Shown: piece after piece, positions 1 through 11,149 of the stretch
Layout: every line of letters starts with the position of its first letter
Position numbering within the stretch: position 1 is the first letter of the stretch
Source of the DNA: Stylonectria norvegica
Taxonomy: Eukaryota; Ascomycota; Sordariomycetes; Hypocreales; Nectriaceae
Assembly: GCA_014621405.1 (NCBI GenBank)
Contig: JAANBC010000072.1
Coordinates: 30,432-94,431 of the forward strand
DNA length: 64,000 nucleotides
Direction: 5' to 3'
Translations under genes and position numbers: made by a program
Notes under the pieces: generated by a model
What the model was told of the DNA's origin: nothing
Seen by the model: the letters and a program-made list of their open reading frames with translations, nothing else
Database searches by the model: none

Positions 1-2219
1 AGTTCACACCTCAGCTGTTGCAATTTTGTCAATTCTAGCAATATGAGTAGTGCGGTGACGAAGGCTGTGTACTTGGCGGACATATCTTCTCTCTCCGCTA
101 GATATTTTCCAATATTATCCATGAATATATGGCAGTCTATCTCAACTTCGCGAAGGCGCCGCGTACCCTGGAGTATTTTACAAATCCTTGCTAAACAGCC
201 ACAGATATTCTTTCAGCAAGATTTTAAGGAAGCAAGTACCTATCTGCTACATATCAAATGGTCAACTTGTAAACAAAATTGAATACAAGGTATAGTGGAA
301 TAAATAAGTAGGGATAGTTTGAAACTTGGTTGATGTAACGACCATCGGTGCGACAATGTGACGACCTACGATCGCCCTACAGTTTAGATATGCTGAAATA
401 ATCACATACATCGCTTGACTCATTCTAGTCAGGACATCTCACGCAATCGAGTTGATTGAATGACCCTTGTAACTGAAGTACGTAGTATGTAAGTTGTGAA
501 TCGTGTTTGGCATAGCTCACGCGCCGTTTAAGCCATTTCTCTGGTTATGGCAACCCCAAACTTCCATTGTGTCTCCGGCGAAATCAACAGTGCAAATCGG
601 TAACGCTAGGCAAGTTGTTGAATGGAAAACAATGAGCAGCCATCTCGGGATCCCAGCATTGCGCGGTCCTGCAGTCTCTTGCAGTGTTCAAGGTTATTGC
701 TCAGGGACAGAAGATGTTGAAATCAGTTCCTTTAAACCCTAAACGCCTCTGCATGTCGCTTGCTACATTAATCGCCCGTCTCAAGAAATTGCTTAAAGAC
801 GCCACCAACCTGTTGGCAAGCAGGATCCCTCCAATGGTTCTTATAACAGTGAGCTCTGTTCATTCGGGTCTGGACACAAATGCATTTGCAGAAATTCTGG
901 CCGAACGAGCTGACTAGGTTTCCCCGCTTGCTCCTATCTGGGACATCTCCGACGAAATCAATGGTCACTTGTAAGCGAAGTGTTCGGCCCCCGTTCTACG
1001 CCCGTGCTGGAGATGACTTCTCGGGTGGGCAGCATCGAAAGTGGATTGGGTCGAGCACAAACGACGGGGAGATCCCGGTTCGGACTTCACTCCCGGACAT
1101 TCCAACCTACCAAAGGAGCTTCTTACGTTCGCTTGACAGGCTTCGAAAGCTAAGACCAGGCGCGCAAATTGGGAAGAAGAGGATATCTTATTAGGGCTGA
1201 CGTTTTGCCCCAGTTTCTTGCGTTAGTTCGAGAGCCATCTACATAGCTTCAAGGGTCGCCCATCTGGATTGTGTTCTGCAAAGAAAGTGAAGGTGTTCTG
1301 CCACGTGCACCTTGAACCCCTGTTTTTGGTATCCGAGCAAGAAAGTTGGGACGATAAGCGGCATTTATTATCATCGCGTATGGAATCTCTGGGTCCGTGT
1401 AAGTTGCTAGACTCAGAGCCGCATTGTCAAGCAGGTGTCAAGGTTCTTCTGAACGCAACACCTTGTAGTACGTGATCCCCAAATAACGGGGCCCGTGTCC
1501 TGAAGATTCTCTTCACTGGGATTGACGAAATACAATGGGTCAGTAAACCAGCCACAGTTTGAAGAAGCGCCGGTTTTCTTCACGATCCCGGCTTTCTTGT
1601 ACGTACACAGCACAGACAGCACCTACCGCTGATCATTACCTGATTCCTGGTTCCCTGCGAAACTCGTCGATGTTGGGAATAGTAACCCCGTATTCATCTC
1701 TGAGCCACGTTTGACCTGCAGGGGAATTGTCTCAACTCCACAGACTAAACCCAGGATTGCCTAGTTTCTTGACCGAGGGGCGGCTCAATTCCATTTCTTG
1801 CATGCAAAGCAGGGGATAGCACGAGGTTGCGCTTTGATGGCTTGTCAAATCCATCCTTTGGATTTTCTCTTGCCGTCTTCGCTTAAGCAACCACTGGGAT
1901 AATCGTTGACTAGACTGCAGACGGGACTGACTCCGGAGGGGGGGGTCTGCAGCAAACGACTAGCCCAAGCGGAAGTTGAGGACGAGTCTACGTACGAAAG
2001 GTTACTGGATCCCCAGGTACATGTACCAATAGATTGGGATTGAGGGTCGTCTGGGTAAGACGGCTCCTCCCAGATGATGCAGCCAGGGGTTACGCTCAAT
2101 ATTATATATCTTGATTGATGCTCCATGGGCTGGCCCCTCCCTTGTCTTCGGCGATCCTTTGTTGCTTTTGTTGACGATCTTTTGGTCGTTCAAATGTTGC
2201 AGTGAAACCTCGATTCACT
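1..2219. other. Stretch without recognisable gene
   Basis: This stretch holds only short open frames of about 60-104 codons on both strands. None resembles a family I know, and none links into a longer protein through plausible introns. Base composition is ordinary, not AT-rich, so there is no sign of heavy RIP. It ends at the promoter of the CFEM receptor gene. I see no RNA gene or repeat. Confidence 0.5.
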
Positions 2220-3849
2220 ATGAAGTGGCTCGTTCCCTTTCTGCTGGCCCTGTTGCCCATTTTCCAGGTTGCGGCAGCAGACGACTTCTCGGCGGCGATC
2301 TTTACGAGTTTGCCCAGATGCGCGGTAAGCAATATAATTCGGCCTAATCTGAGGGACTGTCCCTAGAAAGAAGCTAACATCCCGAGCAGGAGTCGTGTTT
2401 GAGCGCAGCCATCTCGAATTCCGATTGCAATGCTACCGATAGTGTCTGCATATGCACGAGCAAGACAATTTTGGGAGAAGCCGGCGCGTGTGTCGCCAAG
2501 ACTTGTTCAGTCAAGGATTCTCTGAGTATGTTATCAATCATAGATGGATACCGAACGAAGAGACGAACGAACAACCGCTGACTTGGCGAAGCTACACAAA
2601 ATGCGACCAACACCAACTGTGGTGCGCCGGTGCGCAACAAGTCCGACGACTTCATCAACGTTTCCATCGTCCTCGGCGTAGTATCGGGCGTCTTCGTCCT
2701 CCTCCGCGTTCTATCGAAGTTATTCATCACCAAATCCGACTTCGGGCTCGATGACTTGTTCATCATCCTGACTCTATGCATTGGCATTCCGTCAACGGCG
2801 ATGAACATTCACGGCACAGCGGGCCACGGCGAGGGCAGAGATATCTGGACGCTTGAGTTCGACGACATCACGACGTTTGGGCTATACTTCTACATCCTGG
2901 AGGTCTTCTACTTCGCCCAGGTTTCGTTTCTCAAGATGTCGTTGCTATTCTTCTACCTGCGAATCTTCCCCGGATCGGCGCAAAAGCTACTGTGGGCAAC
3001 TGTCGTTCTCAACGCAGTCTTTGGCGTTGCTTTTGTTCTTTTGGCAGCGTTCCAATGCAAACCGATCAGCTTTTTCTGGACTAAGTGGGATGGCGAGCAT
3101 GAAGGCGCTTGGTAAGTTGATTCTGGCACGCCATATCTCTCGAGCTAATCGTTCTTCAGTGCCAATGTGAATGCGATCGGATGGGCAAACGCTGCTATCA
3201 GCATTGCCCTGGATATTTGGATGCTAGGCGTCCCCTTGTGGAATCTACGGGGGTTGAAACTGCATTGGAAGAAGAAGATAGGGGTTGCCGCCATGTTCGT
3301 GGTGGGCACTTTGTAAGCATCCCTCAACACTTCGCCTCCAAGCTTTCAAACACTGACTTTGATAGCGTCACCGTGGTCAGCATTGTTCGTCTCCAGTTTC
3401 TCGTCGATCTGGGATCATCTACGAACCCCACGTACGATCAGACCAACGTCTCAATCTGGTCTACTGTGGAGATTAACATCGGGATCGTGTGTGCATCAAT
3501 GCCATCCCTACGCATCCTGCTCGTGCGCCTCTTCCCCATCCTTGGAGGCTCCTCGAACGACTCGAGCAAGTACCAGCATTACGGCGAGCAGTATGGGCGG
3601 AAGTCGAGAATAATAGGCAGCCGGAATCGAGCTCGCGTGGAGCTGCCGTCGCGGGACGACTCGATACACTCCCCAGATCACGGAGGTATCGAATTGAAAC
3701 GTACATTCAGGGTTCAGTATAGCGACGGGGATGAAGCCAGGCTGGTCGGACAGCAGAGACAAGGAGATGTGCTTGGGTCCAAAAAGGGCCATGACCATGG
3801 AGGAAGTGCTGCGGCGAGTGGCACCAGCCAGAGCGAGGTATCAGTATAG
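2220..3849 (+). CDS. CFEM-domain PTH11-like seven-helix membrane receptor
   Basis: The predicted protein is a plasma-membrane, GPCR-like receptor of the fungal PTH11 class. The start MKWLVPFLLALLPIFQVAAA is a clear signal peptide. After an intron at 2325-2389 (branch GCTAAC) a CFEM domain follows: eight cysteines in the usual order, including RCAESCL, DSVCIC, GACVAKTC and NTNCGAP. A second intron at 2526-2591 separates CFEM from the rhodopsin-like membrane part (SDFGLDDLFIILTLC, then FYFAQVSFLKMSLLFFYLRI, the usual PTH11 helix-3 signature). Two more introns lie near 3113-3159 and 3313-3365. The C-terminal tail of roughly 100 residues is polar, charged and probably cytoplasmic. Family members in plant pathogens sense surface or host cues (Magnaporthe Pth11); the ligand here is unknown. 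All reading frames join without a break, so the gene looks intact. Confidence 0.9.
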
Positions 3850-4571
3850 GCTGTAGGGCGCTAATGAAACAATTCGATTGCAAGACAGCAATCTGGGGAA
3901 CCCATGAGTCTCATCTTGGTGTTGATCTGAGTCGAACGATTCGCGACCTGATGTAAACTTAACGTTGTGGGCTGATAGTTGCTCGAATCTGCGAACACGA
4001 GCCATCCATGGATCTTGGCCGTTTCCCCGCGAAAGTGGCGGCGCCAGGTTTCAGAATCGCTGTATGATCTGACCATCTCTACGATCGGAAGGTCATGAGA
4101 TGAAGCCTATCTCATTAATGCGTTAAGCGTAAGATGGTCAGAGTCATCGCCCCCTGATGCTTGAAGTATCTGATTCCCGTAATGGCCGAACAGGGATCTA
4201 TCATCACGAGACAACTCGAGTGAGCGGATTTTAGGTTGCCCAGAGAAATCGCCAACAACCACCCGACACGGCAGGTCGAAAATGCTTCCATTGGATGAAA
4301 AGCAGTGAATACCCTCAATTGCAGCGGCTTTGCAGGAACAATGTTGGCTCTACAGTGGATCTGCTGCTAGAAATAGTGATGTCGCTTTGGTGCCTCGACC
4401 AACAACAATCAGGGTTGCTTGGCGTGGTCCGGATTTTCAACCAACGCCCATGGATCCAAGGGCTTCGAAGTAAACCTCAAAAGCGAGCACCTCCAGTCTT
4501 TAGTGCCCTGAGTTTTCTGGTTTCACTCAGTAGTTCTTCGTTATGGGCTATTCCGGGATTCCCTGCGTTAT
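3850..4571. other. Intergenic stretch
   Basis: It holds only short unrecognised open frames. It lies between the receptor gene and the broken F-box family gene. Family members often have a further N-terminal cysteine-rich segment; I could not find a convincing remnant of it here. Confidence 0.45.
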
Positions 4572-4850
4572 ATGCGCTTTAGTCTTCAACATAGGCCGCA
4601 CCCACCGGCCGGACGAACGTCCGTAGCGCCGGCTGGGATTTCAATGGTTACGCATCAGGCGGCTTCGTTGTCAGCCGCCATTACAATGAATCTTTGCATT
4701 CAGATGAGGGGGGCTCCTCCAGATTCCGGCACCTCTCAAAACAAAGATCTTTATGAGTATGACAGTAATTACGACAGCGAGACGGAGGATAGCGACATGG
4801 AGAGTGAGATATCGTCCACGGCTCTATCGGATACAGCTTCAGATGCGTGA
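4572..4850 (+). pseudogene. Upstream in-frame part of the F-box gene, ended by TGA
   Basis: This 92-codon frame starts at ATG 4572 and is in the same frame as the downstream F-box frame beginning at 4863; only TGA 4848-4850 and three more codons separate them. Its end is an acidic linker (YEYDSNYDSETEDSDMESE) of the kind found before the conserved part of these fungal proteins. I tested a GTGAGA donor at 4804 with the AG at 4858-4859: it removes 56 bases and shifts the frame, so it does not rescue the join. A CGA-to-TGA change would explain the stop. The downstream protein may still be made from ATG 4863. Confidence 0.5.
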
Positions 4851-4862
4851 TATCGCGAGTTC

Positions 4863-6182
4863 ATGCAGTTACCCGCGCTGGGCGATGAGCCCATCGAAGA
4901 GATGCTTCCAGAGCATTTCTTAGGGCCCGGAGAGTCACCCAAGGACTTTGACGAAGAGATGGCCAAGCACATCGCAGGAGGCCCAAACTGTAGAAACGAA
5001 CTAGGATACGACGGCCACAGGATCTCAGTCGAGCAGATGCGTGGCTGCAACACTGTGCAGTGTCTTGAACCCAAAGCGAGCGCAGACTTTCCAGAATGGA
5101 AGTGGACTCCAGAACCGGACGACGAAGACTTTGAGGTTGATGGCGACTATCATTTGACCGGAGTGAGCGACTTCATGCCTAGCTTGGACAGTGGCAACCC
5201 GCAAGTGATTCGTCCTCGATATGGCTGTGAAGCCCCCTTCGCTGTTGATTATGGCGCTACGGATTCTTGTGCTATGCCATTTCATCCTACATGCCTCGAG
5301 GTGTTCAAGCGGGCATCACTGCGACAATCCGGCATAGTAGACGTTGAGGGACTGATTGGATGGTGGCGAATGAACAAAGAAGACCACCCAGAAGATATCC
5401 CTCGAGATCCCGCAAGTACAGATGGCAGCGATCAGTACTGGATGCATTTATCTGGAGATGAATTTGTTGCAGCCAATCCATGCTTTATTCCTAGACTACC
5501 GGCTCTTCTCTTATCAGTACAGCACTCCGGTGGCCCAGAGCGTCGCCCGCAGTGTTTCGTCTCCCAGGTCTCGCCCATCAAAGAAGCATCTTCTGACCCG
5601 TTTCTGGGGGTTTCGAGCAAGATCCGGACCTTAATATTGCTGGAACTAGGTTCCAAGGATATTGCGAACCTTCAACTCGTTTCTCGCGCCTTTCTTGAGC
5701 TGCCACAGTCCCTTTTCTATTCCCTGACAGTCCGCGAGACACCGTGGATCTGGGAAACTTGGGACAAGACAGCGTATTCTTTCTGGGCCACAACTACGGG
5801 CAAGGCGATGGAAGAGGAGCCCATAAGACGGGCTTTGCAATCCGACCGGTACGACTACGCCATGGGTGTCTTCATGGAGAGCGAACGTCGAGCTTTCGAA
5901 CACCGTATCCCAAACCCCGACGAAGGCGCAATGCAAGCCCTCGAGGAAGAAATCGCTAGGTTTGACCAAGAGGCCAACGGTCCTCGCCCTACAACGAGCC
6001 ATCCGTACTTGTCCTATGCTGAGACGGATTGGTATCGCCTACAGATGGCGCTTGTACGCGACGCTGAAGAGTTACTGGGTTTACGCAACAGAAGACGGAT
6101 TTGGGAGGATTGTGAGAGCATCTTGATTCAGATCGACAGGTACCGCATCGAGGGTAAGATCCCAAGCCTAAAAGCGGCCTGA
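4863..6182 (+). CDS. F-box family protein (possibly N-terminally truncated)
   Basis: This 439-residue frame resembles a large family of fungal hypothetical F-box proteins. Visible features are a conserved N-terminal block (GYDGHRISVEQMRGCNTVQC), a possible metal-binding segment around CAMPFHPTCLEVFKRASL, and an F-box-like region near residues 245-285 (LILLELGSKDIANLQLVSRA). F-box proteins recruit substrates to SCF ubiquitin ligases through Skp1; the target here is unknown. No introns are needed. The same frame continues upstream past a stop at 4848-4850, so the protein may once have been longer and ATG 4863 may be a fallback start. Fungal genomes carry many divergent copies, and loss of one is common. 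Confidence 0.6.
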   Translation: MQLPALGDEPIEEMLPEHFLGPGESPKDFDEEMAKHIAGGPNCRNELGYDGHRISVEQMRGCNTVQCLEPKASADFPEWKWTPEPDDEDFEVDGDYHLTGVSDFMPSLDSGNPQVIRPRYGCEAPFAVDYGATDSCAMPFHPTCLEVFKRASLRQSGIVDVEGLIGWWRMNKEDHPEDIPRDPASTDGSDQYWMHLSGDEFVAANPCFIPRLPALLLSVQHSGGPERRPQCFVSQVSPIKEASSDPFLGVSSKIRTLILLELGSKDIANLQLVSRAFLELPQSLFYSLTVRETPWIWETWDKTAYSFWATTTGKAMEEEPIRRALQSDRYDYAMGVFMESERRAFEHRIPNPDEGAMQALEEEIARFDQEANGPRPTTSHPYLSYAETDWYRLQMALVRDAEELLGLRNRRRIWEDCESILIQIDRYRIEGKIPSLKAA

Positions 6183-7000
6183 GTTGAAGAGGCCGGTTGC
6201 CTCTTAACAAACCTGGATTGCTATCATATGGTTGACTCAATTTGGCAAAAAGAATCTTGGGTAGAGATATCACAAATCTCACAAGCTAGCATAGGGTCAT
6301 TATATAGCACTTCAGGTACTCATATTGTGCAATTATGGCGTTTGTAGTATAATAACGACCAAAGCCAGTTGGCCATGTAATGATGTTATGTAGAGGAGGG
6401 ACAACTTGATCATCTACAGGTAGGTAAACCGTGAACCTCTAGTCCAGACTTTCAGTCTTGACATTTTCCCAGCGCAAAAGTCAGCTTGTCAGTTTAGTAC
6501 CTGTTAGCATAATCTTTCCACAGGATATTCGTTCACGAACTAATTTGTTGAGGCTACGCGCACTCAGCAATTCTAACGCTCCGCTTCAATTGACCAACTA
6601 CCGGCATGATTGCATTGGTTTCAGTTAGGTGGCACCTCGCTTGCTGCTTTAGCTACCCTAACCCTACCCATATTATAACCCCAGCCCCTGACTCTAACCC
6701 TGAGGGTTGAATAGAGCGGCGCATGCTTGGTGTAAAAATAATGATGTTCATTCGGTTAGCCTGTTCCGTAGCGTTAAATTCGGTCTAGACTCCAAAACCG
6801 TACCTCCGGTCAACATTCCGGGCCCCAGCACCTCCGCATACTTTCAACGCCATACGCGTCGTTGCTAATTATTAATAGTCCCGAGCGCCTTCAAAGGGTG
6901 TATCTCTTATCTGAATGAGGCGGCGAGCTGTCACCGCCTGCTATTAACACAAGTCTAGAGCATTGGTTCTTCCTTCACGGTCATCTCTCTTCCTACAGCC
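6183..7000. other. Intergenic stretch with a telomere-like CCCTAA patch
   Basis: There is no coding frame of note. At 6656-6669 the sequence CCCTAACCCTACCC resembles two units of the fungal telomere repeat (TTAGGG on the other strand), and CTAACCCTGAGGGTT follows at about 6693. This is too short to call an interstitial telomere. The last part is the promoter and leader of the Zn2Cys6 gene, CT-rich just before ATG 7001. Confidence 0.5.
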
Positions 7001-9528
7001 ATGAGTGACACACCACGCCCAAAACAAGCCGCCTGTATCGTCTGTCGTCGCAGTAAGATCAAGTGCGATTGGAGGCCTCATCTAGAAAAATGCAAAAGAT
7101 GTGATCAGCTCAATTTCGACTGTGTGCGGCCGGCCTATCATCCGGGACGGCAAAAGGGAATCAAGAAGTGAGCTTGCCGCCCGCCTTGTTCATCTCGTTG
7201 CAAGAAGGCTGACCATCCCCCCAGTAAGCGGACTGGCCTTGATAAGGCCCTTCATCAAATTGACCAGGCCGTCAAAAGGGCGCGATCATCAGCACAGCAG
7301 AGTCCAGATGATGAGAGGATCGTGGCACATCTACGCCATTTGCTGAATGGCGGCGATGGAGATGAGTCGACACCGAGCCAGGCATCGGGCCCGTCTATGC
7401 CTCATCCGCCCGATGCTCAAGATGACTTCATCTCGGGCGGAGAAGACCAGGACCTTGAGGACGACCAAGATCCGGTATCGATACCCGACTTCATCCAGCG
7501 CAGTGGAGAGAGCCTCGCAATTGACGACGCAGAGAATCCATTACAACTGCTCGCTCGAGCATCATATATCCAGCCTTCACCCGACGCTCGCCACGGCCAC
7601 TCGCCTCTACAACAAATCTACAAGACTCATACGCCGAGAGAACCGGAAGGAGATATCCAGGCTTTCTTTGCGCCCTCTCACGCCAGTCTCGACATTGGGA
7701 AAGATGCCGACCCGATTTCGCTAGGTCTTGTCACACAGGAAGAGGCCAGCTCTCTGTTCAAGTTGTAAGCTACAGGTCTCGCTCACCGGAAATACTCAGA
7801 ACTTCAACGTACTTACTGAAGTCGTAGCTTTCACCGTCATCTTGCTCATACGAGATGGGGCCTCGACCCAAGGATATACACCATGGAGTTTACACGCAAC
7901 CGATCGGCATTTCTCTTTACATCAATCATGGCTGTTTCGGCGCTCTTCACGCCTTCTGCAGCCGCGTTATCAAAACGGCTCTATAACCATGTAAGGACTT
8001 TAGCTCATCGCGTGATGGTCCATCGGTACAAGTCTGTGGAGATTGTGCTTGCATTCATGGTAAACATCCCCTGGATGTTCCCTGGTAAGCACAGCATGGA
8101 CGATGAGACGTGTACGTACATATCAAACGCGAACACGGTAGCTACCGACTTGTCCTTACACAAAATCCTGGCTTCTCCGGAAATTCCAGGGCCTGGTTCG
8201 GCCCATGGGCTCGCCCGCGGAGACTGTCTTGACCCTCGAACCGCGTTGGCTATGGACGGTTTCCCGGATGTCGATCCTTGGTCAGAGCGGGGGAAGCTGC
8301 TGCTTCGTAGTAGAGAGAGATGCTGGATATCGCTTTTCGTTCTAGAGCGAGGGTGAGTTATGCGTTGCCATGAAGTAATTCTGTGCTAATCAGAGACGAA
8401 GCATGTCTCTTGCTCGAGGGCGGCCCTTCTCAGTGCCAATGTCGCGGTCGCTGAAGGATTGCGACAATTGGCATCTATCGGCACTAGCGGATCCTCTCGA
8501 TGGCCATCTTCTATCCGTGGCAGTACTGAGGAGGGACCTGGTAACTATGATTGTTAACGAATCCAGATGAGTATCGTATCTGACTCGAGGCAGGATGGAC
8601 TATTTGCCACCGTTCGCGCCCTGTGTGATGGATCGCAGAGTGTGGCGAGTGACGGTTCGTTAGTAGCTCAGTCGTAAGTTTCTTGGAGTGGTGAACTGCT
8701 GATCAAAGGGTAATTGACTCCAACATTACTTAGGATCCAAGGTTCGATAGAGCGCTTCTTTGAACGATGGTATACAGAATGGGGGGAATCAATAGGCACT
8801 GGTCGCGGTAAGCCACAGGATCCGATTTATTGAAGAACATTAGCTAAAGATTTAAAGACCGCCGTCTACCTCCTTACGTGGAAATCCTCGTTACGCACAC
8901 TCGGCTTTCTATCTACGGCGGCGTCATCAACCATCCAACCGCTCCACTAGAAGTTCGACGGTTCTTCCACACGGCCGGTCTATCGTCAGCGCTTAACGTG
9001 ATGAGAGCAGCCATCCAAGGGGAGTCCCAGTTACAGTCTATGCCGAACAACACGGCTATTATGATCTCGTTCGCGGCTTGCTTCGCCTTGACCTTGAGCG
9101 CGTACGCCACTGGCGGTTCTGCCCTGGCACCCAGCGTGAGAAACCTGATTGATGAAACAGCGAGCGTTCTCGAAAGAATTGGAACCGTGACAGAGCATCG
9201 TAACGGTATCTCTGTTCTATACGGAAAGTACTTGAGACAGATCGTGAAGAGCGCAGCCACTGTTCAAGCAGTAGGAGGAGCAGATCCAGAGACCAACATG
9301 GTTACTGCAACGACCCTGGTCGAGAGCACGCCGCTAGGAAGCCAAACTGGTTTCCTGGAGCAGCAACCGTTGTGGTCAGAGACTCTGCAATTTTCATCAA
9401 TGTCAGACGATCAAATTGTCCAAGCACTTAACCAGCCTGGGAATGACTTCGAGCCATCGTTTGGGGGGCTGTCTTGGGATGACATGACGAACTTTGACTG
9501 GCTGTATTGGCCAGAGGTTGCTATCTAG
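7001..9528 (+). CDS. Zn(II)2Cys6 transcription factor
   Basis: This is a nuclear, fungal-type transcription regulator. Exon 1 (7001-7167) encodes the zinc cluster with CIVCRRSKIKC and CKRCDQLNFDC, spacing C-x2-C-x6-C-x8-C-x2-C-x6-C. Introns by eye: 7168-7224, 7765-7827, 8353-8401, 8541-8593, 8674-8733 and 8818-8857; each joins frames cleanly. An acidic linker (EDQDLEDDQDP) leads to the middle homology region, recognised by FFHRHLAHTRWGLDPRIYT and FLFTSIMAVSALF, then the C-terminal half with RSRERCWISLFVLERG and SLARGRPF. The protein would be about 640 residues, usual for the family. It lies alone; the neighbouring AhpD-fold gene starts 435 bp downstream on the same strand. The target pathway cannot be told from sequence. 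Confidence 0.9.
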
Positions 9529-9963
9529 CATGATCGGTGTATGATTGTTCTCTCCACAGCAAACACTGGAACACGGCTACAGTAGTTGAATGTGGGTCGA
9601 GGGCATGTCTGAGGATGCAAATGTACTCTAATTAGAATGGCCTCGATTCTGAAACCGAAACTTTTGGCTTCGGTTTTCACAACACAGCATATATTTGATT
9701 CATCCTACGCTCCGAGAAGGCTGCGCATATGTCTAAATTTTGATTTCATGTACATTGTGTTTCAGAATGCATAGTCGTGAACACCGGTTATCGGCATCGC
9801 CTGCCGGCATGCCACGGAGGTTCGGCATGTGGTGTTCGGAAAGTGACCGCATCTCGGCACCAGATCTAGAAACCGAGGCCAAGCGGTAATCAGCCTCATC
9901 GTCCATCAAAAGCATTGCTCATCAACAGCGATTAACACCTTGGCCCGCTTCTCAATTGCTCGT
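9529..9963. other. Intergenic stretch
   Basis: This 435 bp spacer holds the 3' region of the regulator and the promoter of the AhpD-fold gene. A small imperfect palindrome rich in GGCATG occurs near 9790-9830. Nothing else was seen. Confidence 0.5.
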
Positions 9964-10889
9964 ATGCCTCAACAGAAAGACAAACTTGAGATGACCAAAT
10001 TGTCTCCCTCGCTCAAAGCGCTCATCAACGCGCCGTTTGCGCGTCCCGGGCCGCGGGCGGCTCCGAGCCAGATCCACGATGTTTACAGGTCCATCGCCCA
10101 AGAAGCTTCACAACGAAACCTCGGGTTGCGCCCGTGGCTAGCGATATCTGTAAGTATGGTCGTAGTCTCTAAGACGCCTTATCTGACATTCCATGATAGG
10201 CCGCCGCAACATTCACGCTCAACTCACCAGATTCGCTACCAATCCTCCACCGCGTCGCCTTCGCCGATCAGCCAGGAGCCGAAACATCGACAGCAGAGTT
10301 CATCCGCGAAATCGGGCTCAAATGCATTAGCTTCAACGGCATCCCTCGGACGATCAACTGTCTCAATGCCTTCCACGCTTCGCTTCCGCAAGAGGTGAAG
10401 TCTCAACTGAGCACGACACCCAGTCGCAAACCGACTGTCCAAAACCTCGAGGAGACACTCGCCCGCGGTCAGAACTTGTGGAATTCCATATACGCGCCTT
10501 TCGAAAATAAGCTCTTTGACAAGCTTGCCCTCGCTCATCCCGACCTGCCGGTGTACATCCTCACTAGTCACTACGCAGCCTTGCTGTCGGATCCTCCAGC
10601 GACCGAGCGCGGGTCGCTGGCCAGCGTGGGCAGGGCGCTTACTTCCGTAGTCGCTGTCTCATGTCTAAGGGCGCAAACGGGCGTTGGTCCTCAGGTTTTG
10701 TCGCATGTCTTTGGTCTGAGGAAAGCTGTTGAGGACGGATCTTATCGGGCGAGTGAGGCTGATGGAAGCGAGGAGGCTGTGGAGTGGTTGGCTAGTAACG
10801 AGGGAAGTGAATGGATATTAAAGACGGTGGATAAAATCGTCGAGGCGCTCGGTGGAGCAAGTTTCGCGCAGGGTAGTGCAAAGCTTTGA
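9964..10889 (+). CDS. AhpD-like (carboxymuconolactone decarboxylase-like fold) protein
   Basis: The protein of about 290 residues starts at ATG 9964 (MPQQKDKLEMTKLSPSLKAL); a second in-frame ATG lies at 9991. One intron at 10150-10199 joins LRPWLAIS to AAATFTLNSPDSLPILHRVA. The pattern of a helical N-terminal block, then EFIREIGLKCISFNGIPRTI, then NLWNSIYAPFENKLFDKLA resembles fungal AhpD-fold proteins. Bacterial AhpD is a peroxiredoxin reductase with a CxxC pair. Here I see a lone Cys in GLKCISFNG and no CxxC, so the AhpD reaction should not be assumed. The fold assignment rests on general resemblance. Confidence 0.6.
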
Positions 10890-11149
10890 TATTTTGATAC
10901 TCTTCCATGACGAGATACAGATGCATAGATCCGACATACGAGTACCTCGGAGGAGGATTTTAACTATCTAGAAATGCCGTTGTTACACCCATAGACATTT
11001 ACAGCTGGCTATAGACCTCACCCGAGGCACCAGAAGAACACGAAGGTAAAAAATATTACTGTATAAAACGCAATGTTTATCTAGGACAAGACATATCTCC
11101 ATATGCTATGGATACCATCTTTACATAATCTTCATCCACGAACCTCATC

